A DNA stretch of 64,000 bases from Roseomonas sp. (lineage in GTDB: Bacteria > Pseudomonadota > Alphaproteobacteria > Acetobacterales > Acetobacteraceae): the NCBI GenBank assembly GCA_031180725.1, contig JAPSLO010000001.1, positions 62,001 to 126,000 of the forward strand, in the 5' to 3' direction. Positions 43,931-51,647 of the stretch are shown here, piece after piece (the stretch's first letter is position 1; each line of letters begins with the position of its first letter). Under the pieces are notes generated by a model. That model did no database searches, was not told where the DNA came from, and worked only from the letters and a program-made list of their open reading frames with translations. The translations under genes and the position numbers were made by a program.

Positions 43931-44439
43931 ACCCGAAATCCCTGCGCATCCTGGTGGGCGTGCTGGCCGAGCGTCGCCCGGCCGTGACGAAATGGGCCGA
44001 GGAAGTGTGGCGCGTGGTGGGCGTGCTGGAGGAAGCGCCGCCGGTGGAGCCCTGGACCCTGCTGCGCGAGGAAGCCGGCCGCGCCCTGTTCTTCGCTGGC
44101 TCGGCCGAGGTGGAACTGCACCCGACCGACACCGCGAACTACAAGCACAATCTGGAAGCGGCCCAGCCGCTGGTCTGGGTCGTGCTGCGCCAGGCGGAGA
44201 CGCCGGCGGGATTCCGCCTGCAGACCGTGACGGTGGACCCCGGCGAGGCGCATCTGCATGCCGACGCCGGCAACGACCTGCTGGAGGCCTTGCCCATGCC
44301 GCCAGGCCTGCGGGCCGCCACCGCCGCCTTCGTCGCAGAGCATCATGTGGAACGCAGTTTCCACAAGCGACAGCGCGACAAGGCCGATCCTCAGCTGCTG
44401 GCCCGCCGCGGTCCGCGGCGAGGGGAGGATGAGGAATGA
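43927..44439 (+). CDS. DUF3305 domain protein
   Basis: A 170-residue soluble protein; the opening VLAERRPAVTKWAEEVWRVV and the following PWTLLREEAGRALFFAGSAE match DUF3305, a family that occurs with DUF3306 beside formate dehydrogenase and other molybdoenzyme genes. The C-terminus is basic (HVERSFHKRQRDKADPQ). ATG overlaps the DUF6352 stop by four bases. A role in Fdh assembly is plausible but unproven. Confidence 0.8.
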   Translation: MNPKSLRILVGVLAERRPAVTKWAEEVWRVVGVLEEAPPVEPWTLLREEAGRALFFAGSAEVELHPTDTANYKHNLEAAQPLVWVVLRQAETPAGFRLQTVTVDPGEAHLHADAGNDLLEALPMPPGLRAATAAFVAEHHVERSFHKRQRDKADPQLLARRGPRRGEDEE

Positions 44440-45134
44440 CGGAGGCGGAGCGCGAGGGCTTCTGGGCGCGCTGGTCGCGCCGCAAGCGCGATGCCGCCGC
44501 CGAGGCGGAAGCCCGGCCGGAAGATGCGCCGACTGAGGCCGCGCCGGGCGAGGGGCCGCCGCCCGGGGATGCGCCAGCTGGCGTGCCAGGCGACGCGCTG
44601 GAGGCGCCCGCCGCGCCTTCCTGCGGAGCCTGCCCGGTCCCGAACCTGCCCGAGATCGACCTGGCCAGCCTGCCAAGGATCGAGGATCTGACGGCGGAGT
44701 CCGATTTCTCGCTGTTCCTGCGGCCGGGCGTGCCTTCCATGCTGCGCAACGCGGCGCTGCGGCGGATGTGGAGCCTGGACCCCAGCATCCGCGACTACAT
44801 CGGCCCGGTCGAATACCAGTGGGACTTCAATACGCCAGGCGGGCTGCCGCTGGGATTCTCCAACGAGCTGACGGGGGATGTGGGCAAGTTGCTGGCGCAG
44901 GCGATCGGGCAGCTGCCGGCCGAGCCGGAGCCGCCCCTGTCGGAGGAAACGCCCGCGACGGCAGACGCCGCGTCGGAAGCCGTGCCAGAGGTGACGCCAC
45001 CCCTGCCTGAAGCCATCGACGAGCCGCTGCCGGCACTGACCGTGGAAGCGCCGGCCGCGCCGCCGATGGCGCAGCCCGCAGCCGATCCCGCGCCGCTGCC
45101 GCGGCGGCGCCATGGCGGGGCGCTGCCAGTCTGA
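44436..45134 (+). CDS. DUF3306 domain protein
   Basis: A 232-residue protein with an Arg/Lys-rich start (ARWSRRKRDAAAEAEARPED), a proline/alanine linker and the DUF3306 core: PEIDLASLPRIEDLTAESDF, SLFLRPGVPSMLRNAALRRM, WSLDPSIRDYIGPVEYQWDF. The rest is Pro/Ala/Glu-rich and likely disordered. It is the last of five overlapping genes; its ATG overlaps the DUF3305 stop. Function unknown, associated with formate dehydrogenase. Confidence 0.8.
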   Translation: MTEAEREGFWARWSRRKRDAAAEAEARPEDAPTEAAPGEGPPPGDAPAGVPGDALEAPAAPSCGACPVPNLPEIDLASLPRIEDLTAESDFSLFLRPGVPSMLRNAALRRMWSLDPSIRDYIGPVEYQWDFNTPGGLPLGFSNELTGDVGKLLAQAIGQLPAEPEPPLSEETPATADAASEAVPEVTPPLPEAIDEPLPALTVEAPAAPPMAQPAADPAPLPRRRHGGALPV

Positions 45135-45449
45135 TTGGCGCGCCACGCGAATCGGCGCTGTGCCGTTTGGCGCATCAAAAAATCGGTTGCGAATGATTTG
45201 CATTGGCGGTTATGAAGGCCGTGCCCGCGCTGCGCATCATCCAGCAGGGCCGAGGGGACGGCGCCGCCACGTCGCGTGGACGGCAGACCGGGCCCTTGAC
45301 CAGCATTTGCCGCATTTTGCCAGGCTCACGGCCTTGCTTATGCCCGACCGTTGCGGTTGGTTGTAGGCAGGCGAGAAACGGTTCCGCCCCTCGCGCCGGG
45401 ACATGGCCAGGGCGGAGCCACAGGCTGAAGGCGGAAACGACCAGGCCCC
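45135..45449. other. Fdh chaperone-gene leader, no gene
   Basis: This 315-bp stretch has no convincing reading frame. It holds a candidate promoter with a Fur-like box (45187-45216). From 45345 to 45449 it has several possible stems, e.g. GGCGAG with CTCGCG near 45369-45397, and a purine-rich GGCGGAAACG just before the start. A structured 5' leader is possible, but no known riboswitch was recognised. Confidence 0.5.
45187..45216 (+). promoter_or_regulatory. Candidate promoter overlapped by a Fur-like 7-1-7 box
   Basis: TGCGAAT-G-ATTTGCA at 45188-45202 is an inverted repeat with six of seven pairs matched, the 7-1-7 layout of Fur boxes. TTGCGA (45187-45192) and TATGAA (45211-45216) are 18 bp apart and could be -35 and -10 elements, so the box would cover the -35. 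The downstream operon encodes iron-rich formate dehydrogenase, making iron control reasonable; binding is inferred. Confidence 0.5.
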
Positions 45450-46046
45450 ATGGCAGGGACGGAAACGGCGCTCCAGGACCCGGTGGATGCCGAGCGTGCG
45501 CGGCTCTTCGCGCTGCTGGGGCACCTCATGGGCGCGACGCCGGATGCGGTGCTGCTGGCGCGGCTCGCGCGGCTGGAGGGCGGGTCGGGGGAACTGGGCG
45601 AAGCCTACCGCGCCCTGGCCGAGGTCGCGGCGGCGACCGACGCAGTGGTGGTAGAACGCGAATACTTCACCCTCTTCATCGGCATCGGGCGCGGCGAGAT
45701 CCTGCCCTACGCCAGCTACTACCTGACCGGCTTCCTGCATGAGCGTCCGCTGGCGGATCTGCGCGGCGACCTGGCGCGGCTTGGCATCGCGCGCGCCGAG
45801 GGCGTGCCGGAGCCCGAGGACCACATCGCCTTCCTCTGCGAGACCTATGCGGGGTTGATCGCCGGCAGCTTCGCCGCCGGCCCCGACGCGGTCGCCCCCT
45901 TCTTCGCCCGCCACATCCGCCCCTGGGCCGCGCGCCTCTTTGGCGACCTGGAGAAGGCGGAGGCGGCGCGCTTCTACAAGCCGGTCGGGCGGCTGGGCCG
46001 CCTGGCGGTGGAGATCGAGGCCGCGGCGGCCGACCTGCCCGCCTGA
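45450..46046 (+). CDS. TorD/DmsD-family molybdoenzyme chaperone
   Basis: A 198-residue all-helical protein of the TorD family, cytoplasmic chaperones that hold the Tat-bearing catalytic subunit until cofactor insertion. Typical are REYFTLFIGIGRGEILPYAS (family YxxLF and G-P-Y region), YYLTGFLHERPLADLRGDLA and PEPEDHIAFLCETYAGLIAG. Its place just before the fdh structural genes, 43 bp ahead of the short Tat subunit, makes the formate dehydrogenase alpha subunit the likely client. ATG at 45450 follows a purine-rich stretch. Confidence 0.9.
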   Translation: MAGTETALQDPVDAERARLFALLGHLMGATPDAVLLARLARLEGGSGELGEAYRALAEVAAATDAVVVEREYFTLFIGIGRGEILPYASYYLTGFLHERPLADLRGDLARLGIARAEGVPEPEDHIAFLCETYAGLIAGSFAAGPDAVAPFFARHIRPWAARLFGDLEKAEAARFYKPVGRLGRLAVEIEAAAADLPA

Positions 46047-46089
46047 CGCCCGCATGCCGACGACAACGACAGAAGAAGGAGCTGGGACC

Positions 46090-46311
46090 ATGAGCAAGAC
46101 AGCGAAGGAAACGCCGGTGCGGCGTGGCTTCCTGAAGGTTCTCGGCCTCGGCACCGCCGCCGCCGCGGCGACGCCGGCGCTCGCCCAGCGCGCCGACACT
46201 GTCCCCGCGGGCGATGCGCGGAAGGAGAACGAGGCCCGGCGCGCCGCCGCCCGCTACAAGGCGGACAGCCCGCATGTGCAGGCCTACTACCGCACCAATG
46301 GCTACGAATAA
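46090..46311 (+). CDS. Short Tat-signal protein of the formate dehydrogenase operon
   Basis: A 73-residue product with a Tat-like signal (PVRRGFLKVLGLGTAAAAAT, about residues 10-29) and a mature part of about 40 residues, ending KADSPHVQAYYRTNGYE. Small proteins of this kind sit directly before fdhA in many alphaproteobacterial Fdh operons. GAAGGAG lies eight bases before the ATG. It may be a minor subunit or an export partner. The next gene begins 18 bp later. Confidence 0.85.
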   Translation: MSKTAKETPVRRGFLKVLGLGTAAAAATPALAQRADTVPAGDARKENEARRAAARYKADSPHVQAYYRTNGYE

Positions 46312-46329
46312 GGACCGGGGGACGGCACG

Positions 46330-49248
46330 ATGCTGATCAAGCGATCCGAAGGGCGGGCCGCGAAGAGCCGGCTCGCCGCGGCCTATGCGGGGCTTTCCTC
46401 AGGCGGTCTCGACCGACGCGCCTTCCTGCGCCAGGCGGGGCTGGCGGGCACGGGCCTTGCGGCGCTTCGCGCGCTGGCGCCGGCGCGGGTGCAGGCGGCG
46501 GGCGCCGCTGGTGTGACGGACCACAGCCAGCCGGTGACGCGGGTGAAGAACATCTGCACCCACTGCTCGGTGGGCTGCACGGTGACGGCGGAAGTGCAGA
46601 ACGGCGTCTGGGTTGGGCAGGAACCCACCTGGGAAAGCCCGATCAACCGCGGCACCCATTGCGCCAAGGGCGCCTCGGTGCGCGAGCTGGTGCATGGCGA
46701 CCGGCGCGTGAAATACCCGATGAAGCTCGTGAACGGGCAGTGGCAGCGCGTCAGCTGGGACACCGCGCTGAACGAGATCGCCGACAAGCTGATGGCGGTG
46801 CGCGCCGCTAGCGGGCCTGATTCGGTGTTCTGGCTGGGCAGCGCCAAGTTCTCGAACGAAGGCTCCTATCTTTTCCGGAAGTTCGCTGCCTTCTGGGGCA
46901 CCAACAACGTCGATCACCAGGCGCGTATCTGCCATTCGACCACCGTCGCGGGCGTGGCCAATACCTGGGGCTACGGCGCGATGACGAATTCGTACAACGA
47001 CATCCGCAATTCCAAGACCATGATCATCATGGGCGGGAATCCGGCGGAGGCGCATCCGGTCAGCCTGCAGCACCTGCTGTCGGGCAAGGAGCGGAACCGC
47101 GCGAAGATGATCGTCATTGATCCGCGCTTCACCCGCACGGCGGCACATGCCACGGAGTATGTTCGGATCCGTCCTGGCACGGACATCCCTGTCATCTGGG
47201 GGATGCTCTGGCACATCTTCGAGAATGGCTGGGAGGACAAGGAGTTCATCCGCCAGCGCGTCTACGGCATGGAGGAAGTCCGCGCCGAAGTGGCGAAGTG
47301 GACACCCGCCGAGGTGGAGCGAGTCACTGGCGTGCCGGGCGAGCAGCTGAAGCGCGTGGCCGAGGCCTTTGCGAAGGAGAAGCCGGCGACGCTGATCTGG
47401 TGCATGGGCACCACGCAGCACACGGTGGGCACGGCGAATGTGCGCGCCTTCTCCATCCTGTTGCTGGCCACCGGCAATGTCGGCAAGGAAGGCACGGGCG
47501 CGAACATCTTCCGCGGCCACTGCAACGTGCAGGGCGCCACCGACTTCGGCCTCGATGTCGGCTCGCTGCCGGCCTATTACGGGCTGGACGAGGGCGCCTG
47601 GCGCCACTGGGCCCGCGTGTGGGAGGTCTCCTACGAAAGCCTGCGGGAGCGCTTCGACACGCCGGAGATGATGACGGCGCCGGGCATCCCGACCACCCGC
47701 TATTTCGATGCCGCGACACTACCCAAGGACCAGATCCAACAGCGTGACCGGCTGAAGGCGATGGTGGTCTTCGGCCATGGCGGCAACACCGTCACCCGCA
47801 TGCCGGAAGCGGTGAAGGGCCTGGAGGCGCTGGACCTGTTGGTGGTCGCCGATCCGCATCCGACCACCTTCGCGGTGCTGTCGGGCCGCCGCGAGAACAC
47901 CTACCTGCTGCCGATCTGCACGCAATTCGAGACGGAAGGCAGCCGCACCGCTTCCAACCGCTCGGTCCAGTGGGGCGCGCGGGTAGTGAACCCAATCTTC
48001 GAGTCCAAATCGGACTACGAGGCGATGTACCGCCTGGCCGTGGCGCTGGACGCGGCGGCGGAACGGCGGGGCATGCCCGTCCGCTTCCGCGAGCCGATGT
48101 TCAAGCGCTTCGAGATCCGCGACAACGCGCCGACCGCAGAGAGCATCCTGCGCGAGATCAACCGCGGCGCCATCTCCACCGGCTACACGGCGCAGTCGCC
48201 GGAACGGCTGAAGCTGCACATGGAACACCAGGACAAGTTCGACCTGGTGACGCTGCGCGGCCGCCCCGGCACGCCGGTGGAAGGCGATTTCTACGGCATG
48301 CCCTGGCCCGCCTGGGGCAAGCCGGAATGGAAGCATCCGGGCAGCCACGTCCTCTACAACACCAATCTGCATGTGAAGGACGGCGGCGGCACCTTCCGCC
48401 CGCGCTTCGGCGTGGAGCGCAACGGCGTGACGCTGCTGGCCGAGGGATCCTGGTCCAAGGGATCCGAGATCGAGGACGGCTATCCCGAATTCACTACCGC
48501 CGTGCTGAAGCGGCTGGGCTGGTATGATGAGCTGACCGCCGAGGAGAAAGCCTGGATCGAGGGCAATGGTGGCAACTTCTCCTGGGCCACCGACCTGACC
48601 ATGGGCATCATGCGCGTGGCGATGGAGCATGGCTGCGTGCCCTACGGCAACGGCAAGGCCCGGGCGGTGGCCTGGAACCTGCCCGACCCCGTGCCGGTGC
48701 ACCGCGAGCCGATCTACACGCCGCGCACCGACCTGCTGGCGCAGTATCCCACCCTGCCGGACCGCCGCGGCTTCCGCCTGCCGCATCTCGGCGTCTCCGT
48801 GCAGAACCGCTCGCGCGAGGTAGCGAAGGACTTCCCGATCATCCTCTCCTCCGGCCGACTGGTGGAATACGAGGGCGGCGGCGAGGAGACGCGGTCCAAC
48901 AAGTGGCTCGCCGAGCTGCAGCAGGACATGTTCGTGGAGATCAACCCCGCCGACGCGGCGGAGCGGAACATCCGCGACGGCCAGTGGGTGTGGGTCACCG
49001 GGCCGGAGAGCAACAGCCGCGCCCGCGTGAAGGCGCTGGTGACGGAGCGCGTGGGCCGCGGCGTGGCCTGGATGCCCTTCCACTTCGCCGGTTGGTTCAT
49101 GGGCACGGACCAGCGGTCGAAGTATCCGCAGGGCACCGACCCGATCGTTCTCGGCGAGAGCGTGAACACGGTGACCACCTATGGCTATGACCCGGTGACC
49201 TTCATGCAGGAAACGAAGGTCACCCTCTGCCAGATCCGCGCGGCGTAA
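46330..49248 (+). CDS. Formate dehydrogenase alpha (catalytic) subunit, Cys type
   Basis: A 972-residue molybdopterin-bis-MGD enzyme that oxidises formate to CO2 at the periplasmic face. A Tat-type signal is present (DRRAFLRQAGLAGTGLAALR, residues 28-47). Next is the 4Fe-4S site Cys76, Cys79, Cys83 and Cys111 (CTHCSVGC; THCAKG). The Mo ligand is Cys201 in ARICHSTTVAGVANTWGYGA, so no selenocysteine is used. Later blocks GGNPAEAHPVSLQHLL and FRGHCNVQGATDFGLD match FdnG-type enzymes, and the closing ESNSRARVKALVTERVGRG is typical of the dinucleotide-binding domain. mobAB, moeA and fdhD nearby supply cofactor and sulfuration. Confidence 0.94.
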   Translation: MLIKRSEGRAAKSRLAAAYAGLSSGGLDRRAFLRQAGLAGTGLAALRALAPARVQAAGAAGVTDHSQPVTRVKNICTHCSVGCTVTAEVQNGVWVGQEPTWESPINRGTHCAKGASVRELVHGDRRVKYPMKLVNGQWQRVSWDTALNEIADKLMAVRAASGPDSVFWLGSAKFSNEGSYLFRKFAAFWGTNNVDHQARICHSTTVAGVANTWGYGAMTNSYNDIRNSKTMIIMGGNPAEAHPVSLQHLLSGKERNRAKMIVIDPRFTRTAAHATEYVRIRPGTDIPVIWGMLWHIFENGWEDKEFIRQRVYGMEEVRAEVAKWTPAEVERVTGVPGEQLKRVAEAFAKEKPATLIWCMGTTQHTVGTANVRAFSILLLATGNVGKEGTGANIFRGHCNVQGATDFGLDVGSLPAYYGLDEGAWRHWARVWEVSYESLRERFDTPEMMTAPGIPTTRYFDAATLPKDQIQQRDRLKAMVVFGHGGNTVTRMPEAVKGLEALDLLVVADPHPTTFAVLSGRRENTYLLPICTQFETEGSRTASNRSVQWGARVVNPIFESKSDYEAMYRLAVALDAAAERRGMPVRFREPMFKRFEIRDNAPTAESILREINRGAISTGYTAQSPERLKLHMEHQDKFDLVTLRGRPGTPVEGDFYGMPWPAWGKPEWKHPGSHVLYNTNLHVKDGGGTFRPRFGVERNGVTLLAEGSWSKGSEIEDGYPEFTTAVLKRLGWYDELTAEEKAWIEGNGGNFSWATDLTMGIMRVAMEHGCVPYGNGKARAVAWNLPDPVPVHREPIYTPRTDLLAQYPTLPDRRGFRLPHLGVSVQNRSREVAKDFPIILSSGRLVEYEGGGEETRSNKWLAELQQDMFVEINPADAAERNIRDGQWVWVTGPESNSRARVKALVTERVGRGVAWMPFHFAGWFMGTDQRSKYPQGTDPIVLGESVNTVTTYGYDPVTFMQETKVTLCQIRAA

Positions 49249-49263
49249 GGAGGAGCGCAGACC

Positions 49264-49860
49264 ATGGCTCGCATGAAGTTCCTCTGCGACAGCGACCGCT
49301 GCATCGAGTGCAACGCTTGCGTCACCGCTTGCAAGAACGAGCACGAGGTGCCCTGGGGCATCAACCGCCGCCGCGTCGTCACGCTGAACGACGGCAAGCC
49401 GGGGGAGCGCTCCATCTCCATGGCGTGCATGCACTGCACGGATGCGCCCTGTGCCGCGGTGTGCCCGACCTCCTGCTTCTACACGACGGCCGATGCCATC
49501 GTGCTGCACGACAAGGACACCTGCATCGGCTGCGGCTACTGCTTCTACGCCTGCCCCTTCGGCGCGCCGCAATATCCGCGCGTAGGCAATTTCGGCACGC
49601 GCGGCAAGATGGACAAATGCACCTACTGCGCCGGCGGCCCGCAGGCCGACAACAGCAGCGCGGAGTACATCCAGTACGGCAGCAACCGTATCGCCGAAGG
49701 CAAGCTGCCGCTCTGCGCCGAGATGTGCTCCACCAAGGCGCTGCTGGCCGGCGATGGGGAAATGATCGCCAATATCTACCGCGAGCGCGTCCGCCGGCGC
49801 GGCTATGGCTCGGGCGCCTGGGGCTGGCGCACGGCCTACAGGGAAACTGTCAGCGTCTGA
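49264..49860 (+). CDS. Formate dehydrogenase beta (four-cluster Fe-S) subunit
   Basis: A 198-residue electron-transfer subunit. Four cysteine groups hold four 4Fe-4S clusters: CIECNACVTAC, CMHCTDAPCAAVCP, CIGCGYCFYACP, and CTYCAGG with CAEMC. Unlike E. coli FdnH it has no C-terminal membrane helix, so it docks on the gamma subunit through contacts alone. It begins 16 bp after the alpha gene with GGAGGAG-like sequence ahead of its ATG. It carries electrons from the Mo and first Fe-S centres to cytochrome b. Confidence 0.93.
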   Translation: MARMKFLCDSDRCIECNACVTACKNEHEVPWGINRRRVVTLNDGKPGERSISMACMHCTDAPCAAVCPTSCFYTTADAIVLHDKDTCIGCGYCFYACPFGAPQYPRVGNFGTRGKMDKCTYCAGGPQADNSSAEYIQYGSNRIAEGKLPLCAEMCSTKALLAGDGEMIANIYRERVRRRGYGSGAWGWRTAYRETVSV

Positions 49861-49866
49861 GGCGGC

Positions 49867-49887
49867 GCGGGCGGGTTCCCCGCCCGC
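49867..49887 (+). promoter_or_regulatory. G+C hairpin between beta and gamma genes
   Basis: A perfect 9-bp stem (GCGGGCGGG with CCCGCCCGC, loop TTC) sits six bases after the beta-subunit stop and 24 bases before the gamma start. It may tune the level of the gamma subunit by partial termination or mRNA processing. Confidence 0.5.
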
Positions 49888-49910
49888 CCCCGCCTGGGGA
49901 GACACGCAAC

Positions 49911-50939
49911 ATGATCACACGCATCCTTCCCGCGCTGGCTCTGGCCCTCGGCCTGGGGCTGGCGCTGCCGACGGCGGCCCAGACGCCGATCGGTGAAGTC
50001 CGGGGCACGCCCACCAACCCCCTTCCGCCCAATGCCACGGCGGATGATCTGGAACTGCAGAACGCGCTGACCGGCGGGCGCATCGGCGGGCGCGTCACCA
50101 TTCCTGACCAGCGCGCGGCCAGCCTGATCCAGCCCGAGGGCCGGGAATGGCGCGACTTCCACAACCGTACGCTGACCTGGGTGGGTGGCGTCGCGGTGCT
50201 GGGCATGCTCGGCATCCTGGTGGTCTTCTACGCCACGCGTGGCTGCATCCGGACAGAGACCGGGCGTTCCGGCCGCACCATCCAGCGCTTCAACATCGTG
50301 GAGCGTACGGCGCATTGGATGACGGCGGCCAGCTTCATCGTGCTGGCGCTGTCCGGCCTGAATCTGACCTTCGGCCGCTATCTGCTGCTGCCGCTGATGG
50401 GGCCGGAAGCCTTCGCCACGCTGACGCTGTGGGGCAAGTTCGCGCACAACTACCTGTCCTTCCCCTTTACGCTCGGCCTGGTGCTGCTCTTCCTGCTGTG
50501 GGTGAGGGACAACATCCCGAACCGGATGGATGTCGCCTGGTTCAGGACGGGCGGCGGCCTGGTGGGGCAGGGCCATCCCGCGGCGGGCCGCTTCAATGGC
50601 GGCCAGAAGATGGTGTTCTGGATCACCATCATCGGTGGCGCGCTGGTGGCCATCTCCGGCTATCTGCTGATCTTCCCCTTCTTCTTCACCGACATCGCCG
50701 GCCAGCAGCTGGCGCACATCATCCACGGCGTGGTGTCCGTGCTGATGATCGCGGCGATGCTGGGCCATATCTACATCGGCACCATCGGCATGGAGGGCGC
50801 CTTCGAGGCGATGGGCTCCGGCCAGGTGGACCTGAACTGGGCGAAGGCGCACCACTCCGCCTGGGTGGACGACGAGATGAAGAAGGCCCGCAATGCCATT
50901 GCTGGCGGACCGGGGGTGAAGGCGCAGGGCGCGGACTGA
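49911..50939 (+). CDS. Formate dehydrogenase gamma (cytochrome b556) subunit
   Basis: A 342-residue membrane subunit. It has a cleavable-looking N-terminus (ITRILPALALALGLGLALPT), then helices at LTWVGGVAVLGMLGILVVFY, WMTAASFIVLALSGLNLTFG, LSFPFTLGLVLLFLLWV and VFWITIIGGALVAISGYLLI with LAHIIHGVVSVLMIAAMLGH. The histidines in RTAHWM, AHNYLS, IIHGV and GHIYIG are candidate heme b ligands, as in FdnI. It carries electrons to the quinone pool. The extra 130 N-terminal residues before the FdnI-like core are typical of the longer alphaproteobacterial form. Confidence 0.9.
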   Translation: MITRILPALALALGLGLALPTAAQTPIGEVRGTPTNPLPPNATADDLELQNALTGGRIGGRVTIPDQRAASLIQPEGREWRDFHNRTLTWVGGVAVLGMLGILVVFYATRGCIRTETGRSGRTIQRFNIVERTAHWMTAASFIVLALSGLNLTFGRYLLLPLMGPEAFATLTLWGKFAHNYLSFPFTLGLVLLFLLWVRDNIPNRMDVAWFRTGGGLVGQGHPAAGRFNGGQKMVFWITIIGGALVAISGYLLIFPFFFTDIAGQQLAHIIHGVVSVLMIAAMLGHIYIGTIGMEGAFEAMGSGQVDLNWAKAHHSAWVDDEMKKARNAIAGGPGVKAQGAD

Positions 50940-50983
50940 GTTGTGGGGGGCTTCGCCCCCGGGTCCCGCCACCTGTTTTCAAC

Positions 50984-51016
50984 GAAGGCGGAGAGGGCCA
51001 CGGCCTCTCCGCCTTC
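50984..51016. terminator. Hairpin after the formate dehydrogenase operon
   Basis: A 13-bp stem (GAAGGCGGAGAGG and complement) with a 7-base loop follows the gamma gene, preceded by a smaller GGGGGCTTCGCCCCC stem at 50946-50960. It likely ends the fdh transcript before mobB. Confidence 0.65.
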
Positions 51017-51110
51017 GGCGTTCAGGGGGGCGAAACTCTCCCTGGAAAGAACGCCCCTCCCGCCCCGCCGGCATCGGGCCTAGATGAACCGGTTTCCGCT
51101 TTCCCGGGGG

Positions 51111-51638
51111 ATGCGTGACGTGCGCCTGATCGGACTGGCCGGCTGGAGTGGCGCCGGCAAGACCACGCTAATGACGCGGCTGATCCCGGAACTTGCGGCG
51201 CGTGGCGTCTCCGTCTCCACGCTGAAGCACGCGCATCATGCCTTCGACATCGACCAGCCCGGCAAGGACAGCTACGCCCATCGCAGCGCCGGGGCGCGCC
51301 AGGTGCTGGTCTCCAGTGCCAATCGCTGGGCGCTGATGACGGAACTGCGCGGCGCGCCGGAACCGCAGTTACCGGAGCTGCTGGCGAAGCTCGATCCGGT
51401 CGGGGTGGTGATCGTGGAAGGCTTCAAACGCGACAGCCACCCGAAGCTGGAAGTCCACCGCGCCGCCAATGGCAAGCCCTGGCTGCACCCCGAGGACCGC
51501 TTCATCGCCGCCATTGTCAGCGACATCGCCCCGCCGGAGGAGAGGCTGCCGCGTGCTCATCTGGACGATATCGGCGCGATTGCCGATCTCGTGCTCGCCC
51601 ATGCGGAGCCCTTGGAGCACTTCCTGGGCAGGGGCTAG
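51111..51638 (+). CDS. mobB: Molybdopterin-guanine dinucleotide biosynthesis protein MobB
   Basis: MobB is a small GTP-binding helper of MobA in attaching GMP to molybdopterin. The P-loop GLAGWSGAGKTTLMTRLIPE starts at about residue 7; SVSTLKHAHHAFDIDQPGKD, SYAHRSAGARQVLVSS and VVIVEGFKRDSHPKLEV follow as in the family. The frame is open from 51084, but ATG 51111 or GTG 51120 (GGGGG nine bases upstream of the latter) gives the usual N-terminus. It is followed by moeA at 9 bp, making a cofactor pair after the fdh operon. Confidence 0.92.
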   Translation: MRDVRLIGLAGWSGAGKTTLMTRLIPELAARGVSVSTLKHAHHAFDIDQPGKDSYAHRSAGARQVLVSSANRWALMTELRGAPEPQLPELLAKLDPVGVVIVEGFKRDSHPKLEVHRAANGKPWLHPEDRFIAAIVSDIAPPEERLPRAHLDDIGAIADLVLAHAEPLEHFLGRG

Positions 51639-51647
51639 AACCCCGCC

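Noticed and set aside
45345-45449. Known riboswitch (molybdenum cofactor or cobalamin type) before the TorD gene
   Set aside because: Some stems and a GGCGGAAACG stretch were seen, but no consensus of a known class could be matched.
45203-45742. Small gene beginning in the fdh leader (179 residues)
   Set aside because: It reads through the TorD gene in another frame and shows no family features.
46330-49248. Selenocysteine-type formate dehydrogenase
   Set aside because: The Mo-ligand codon is TGC (Cys201 in RICHS), with no in-frame TGA, so no selenocysteine insertion is needed.
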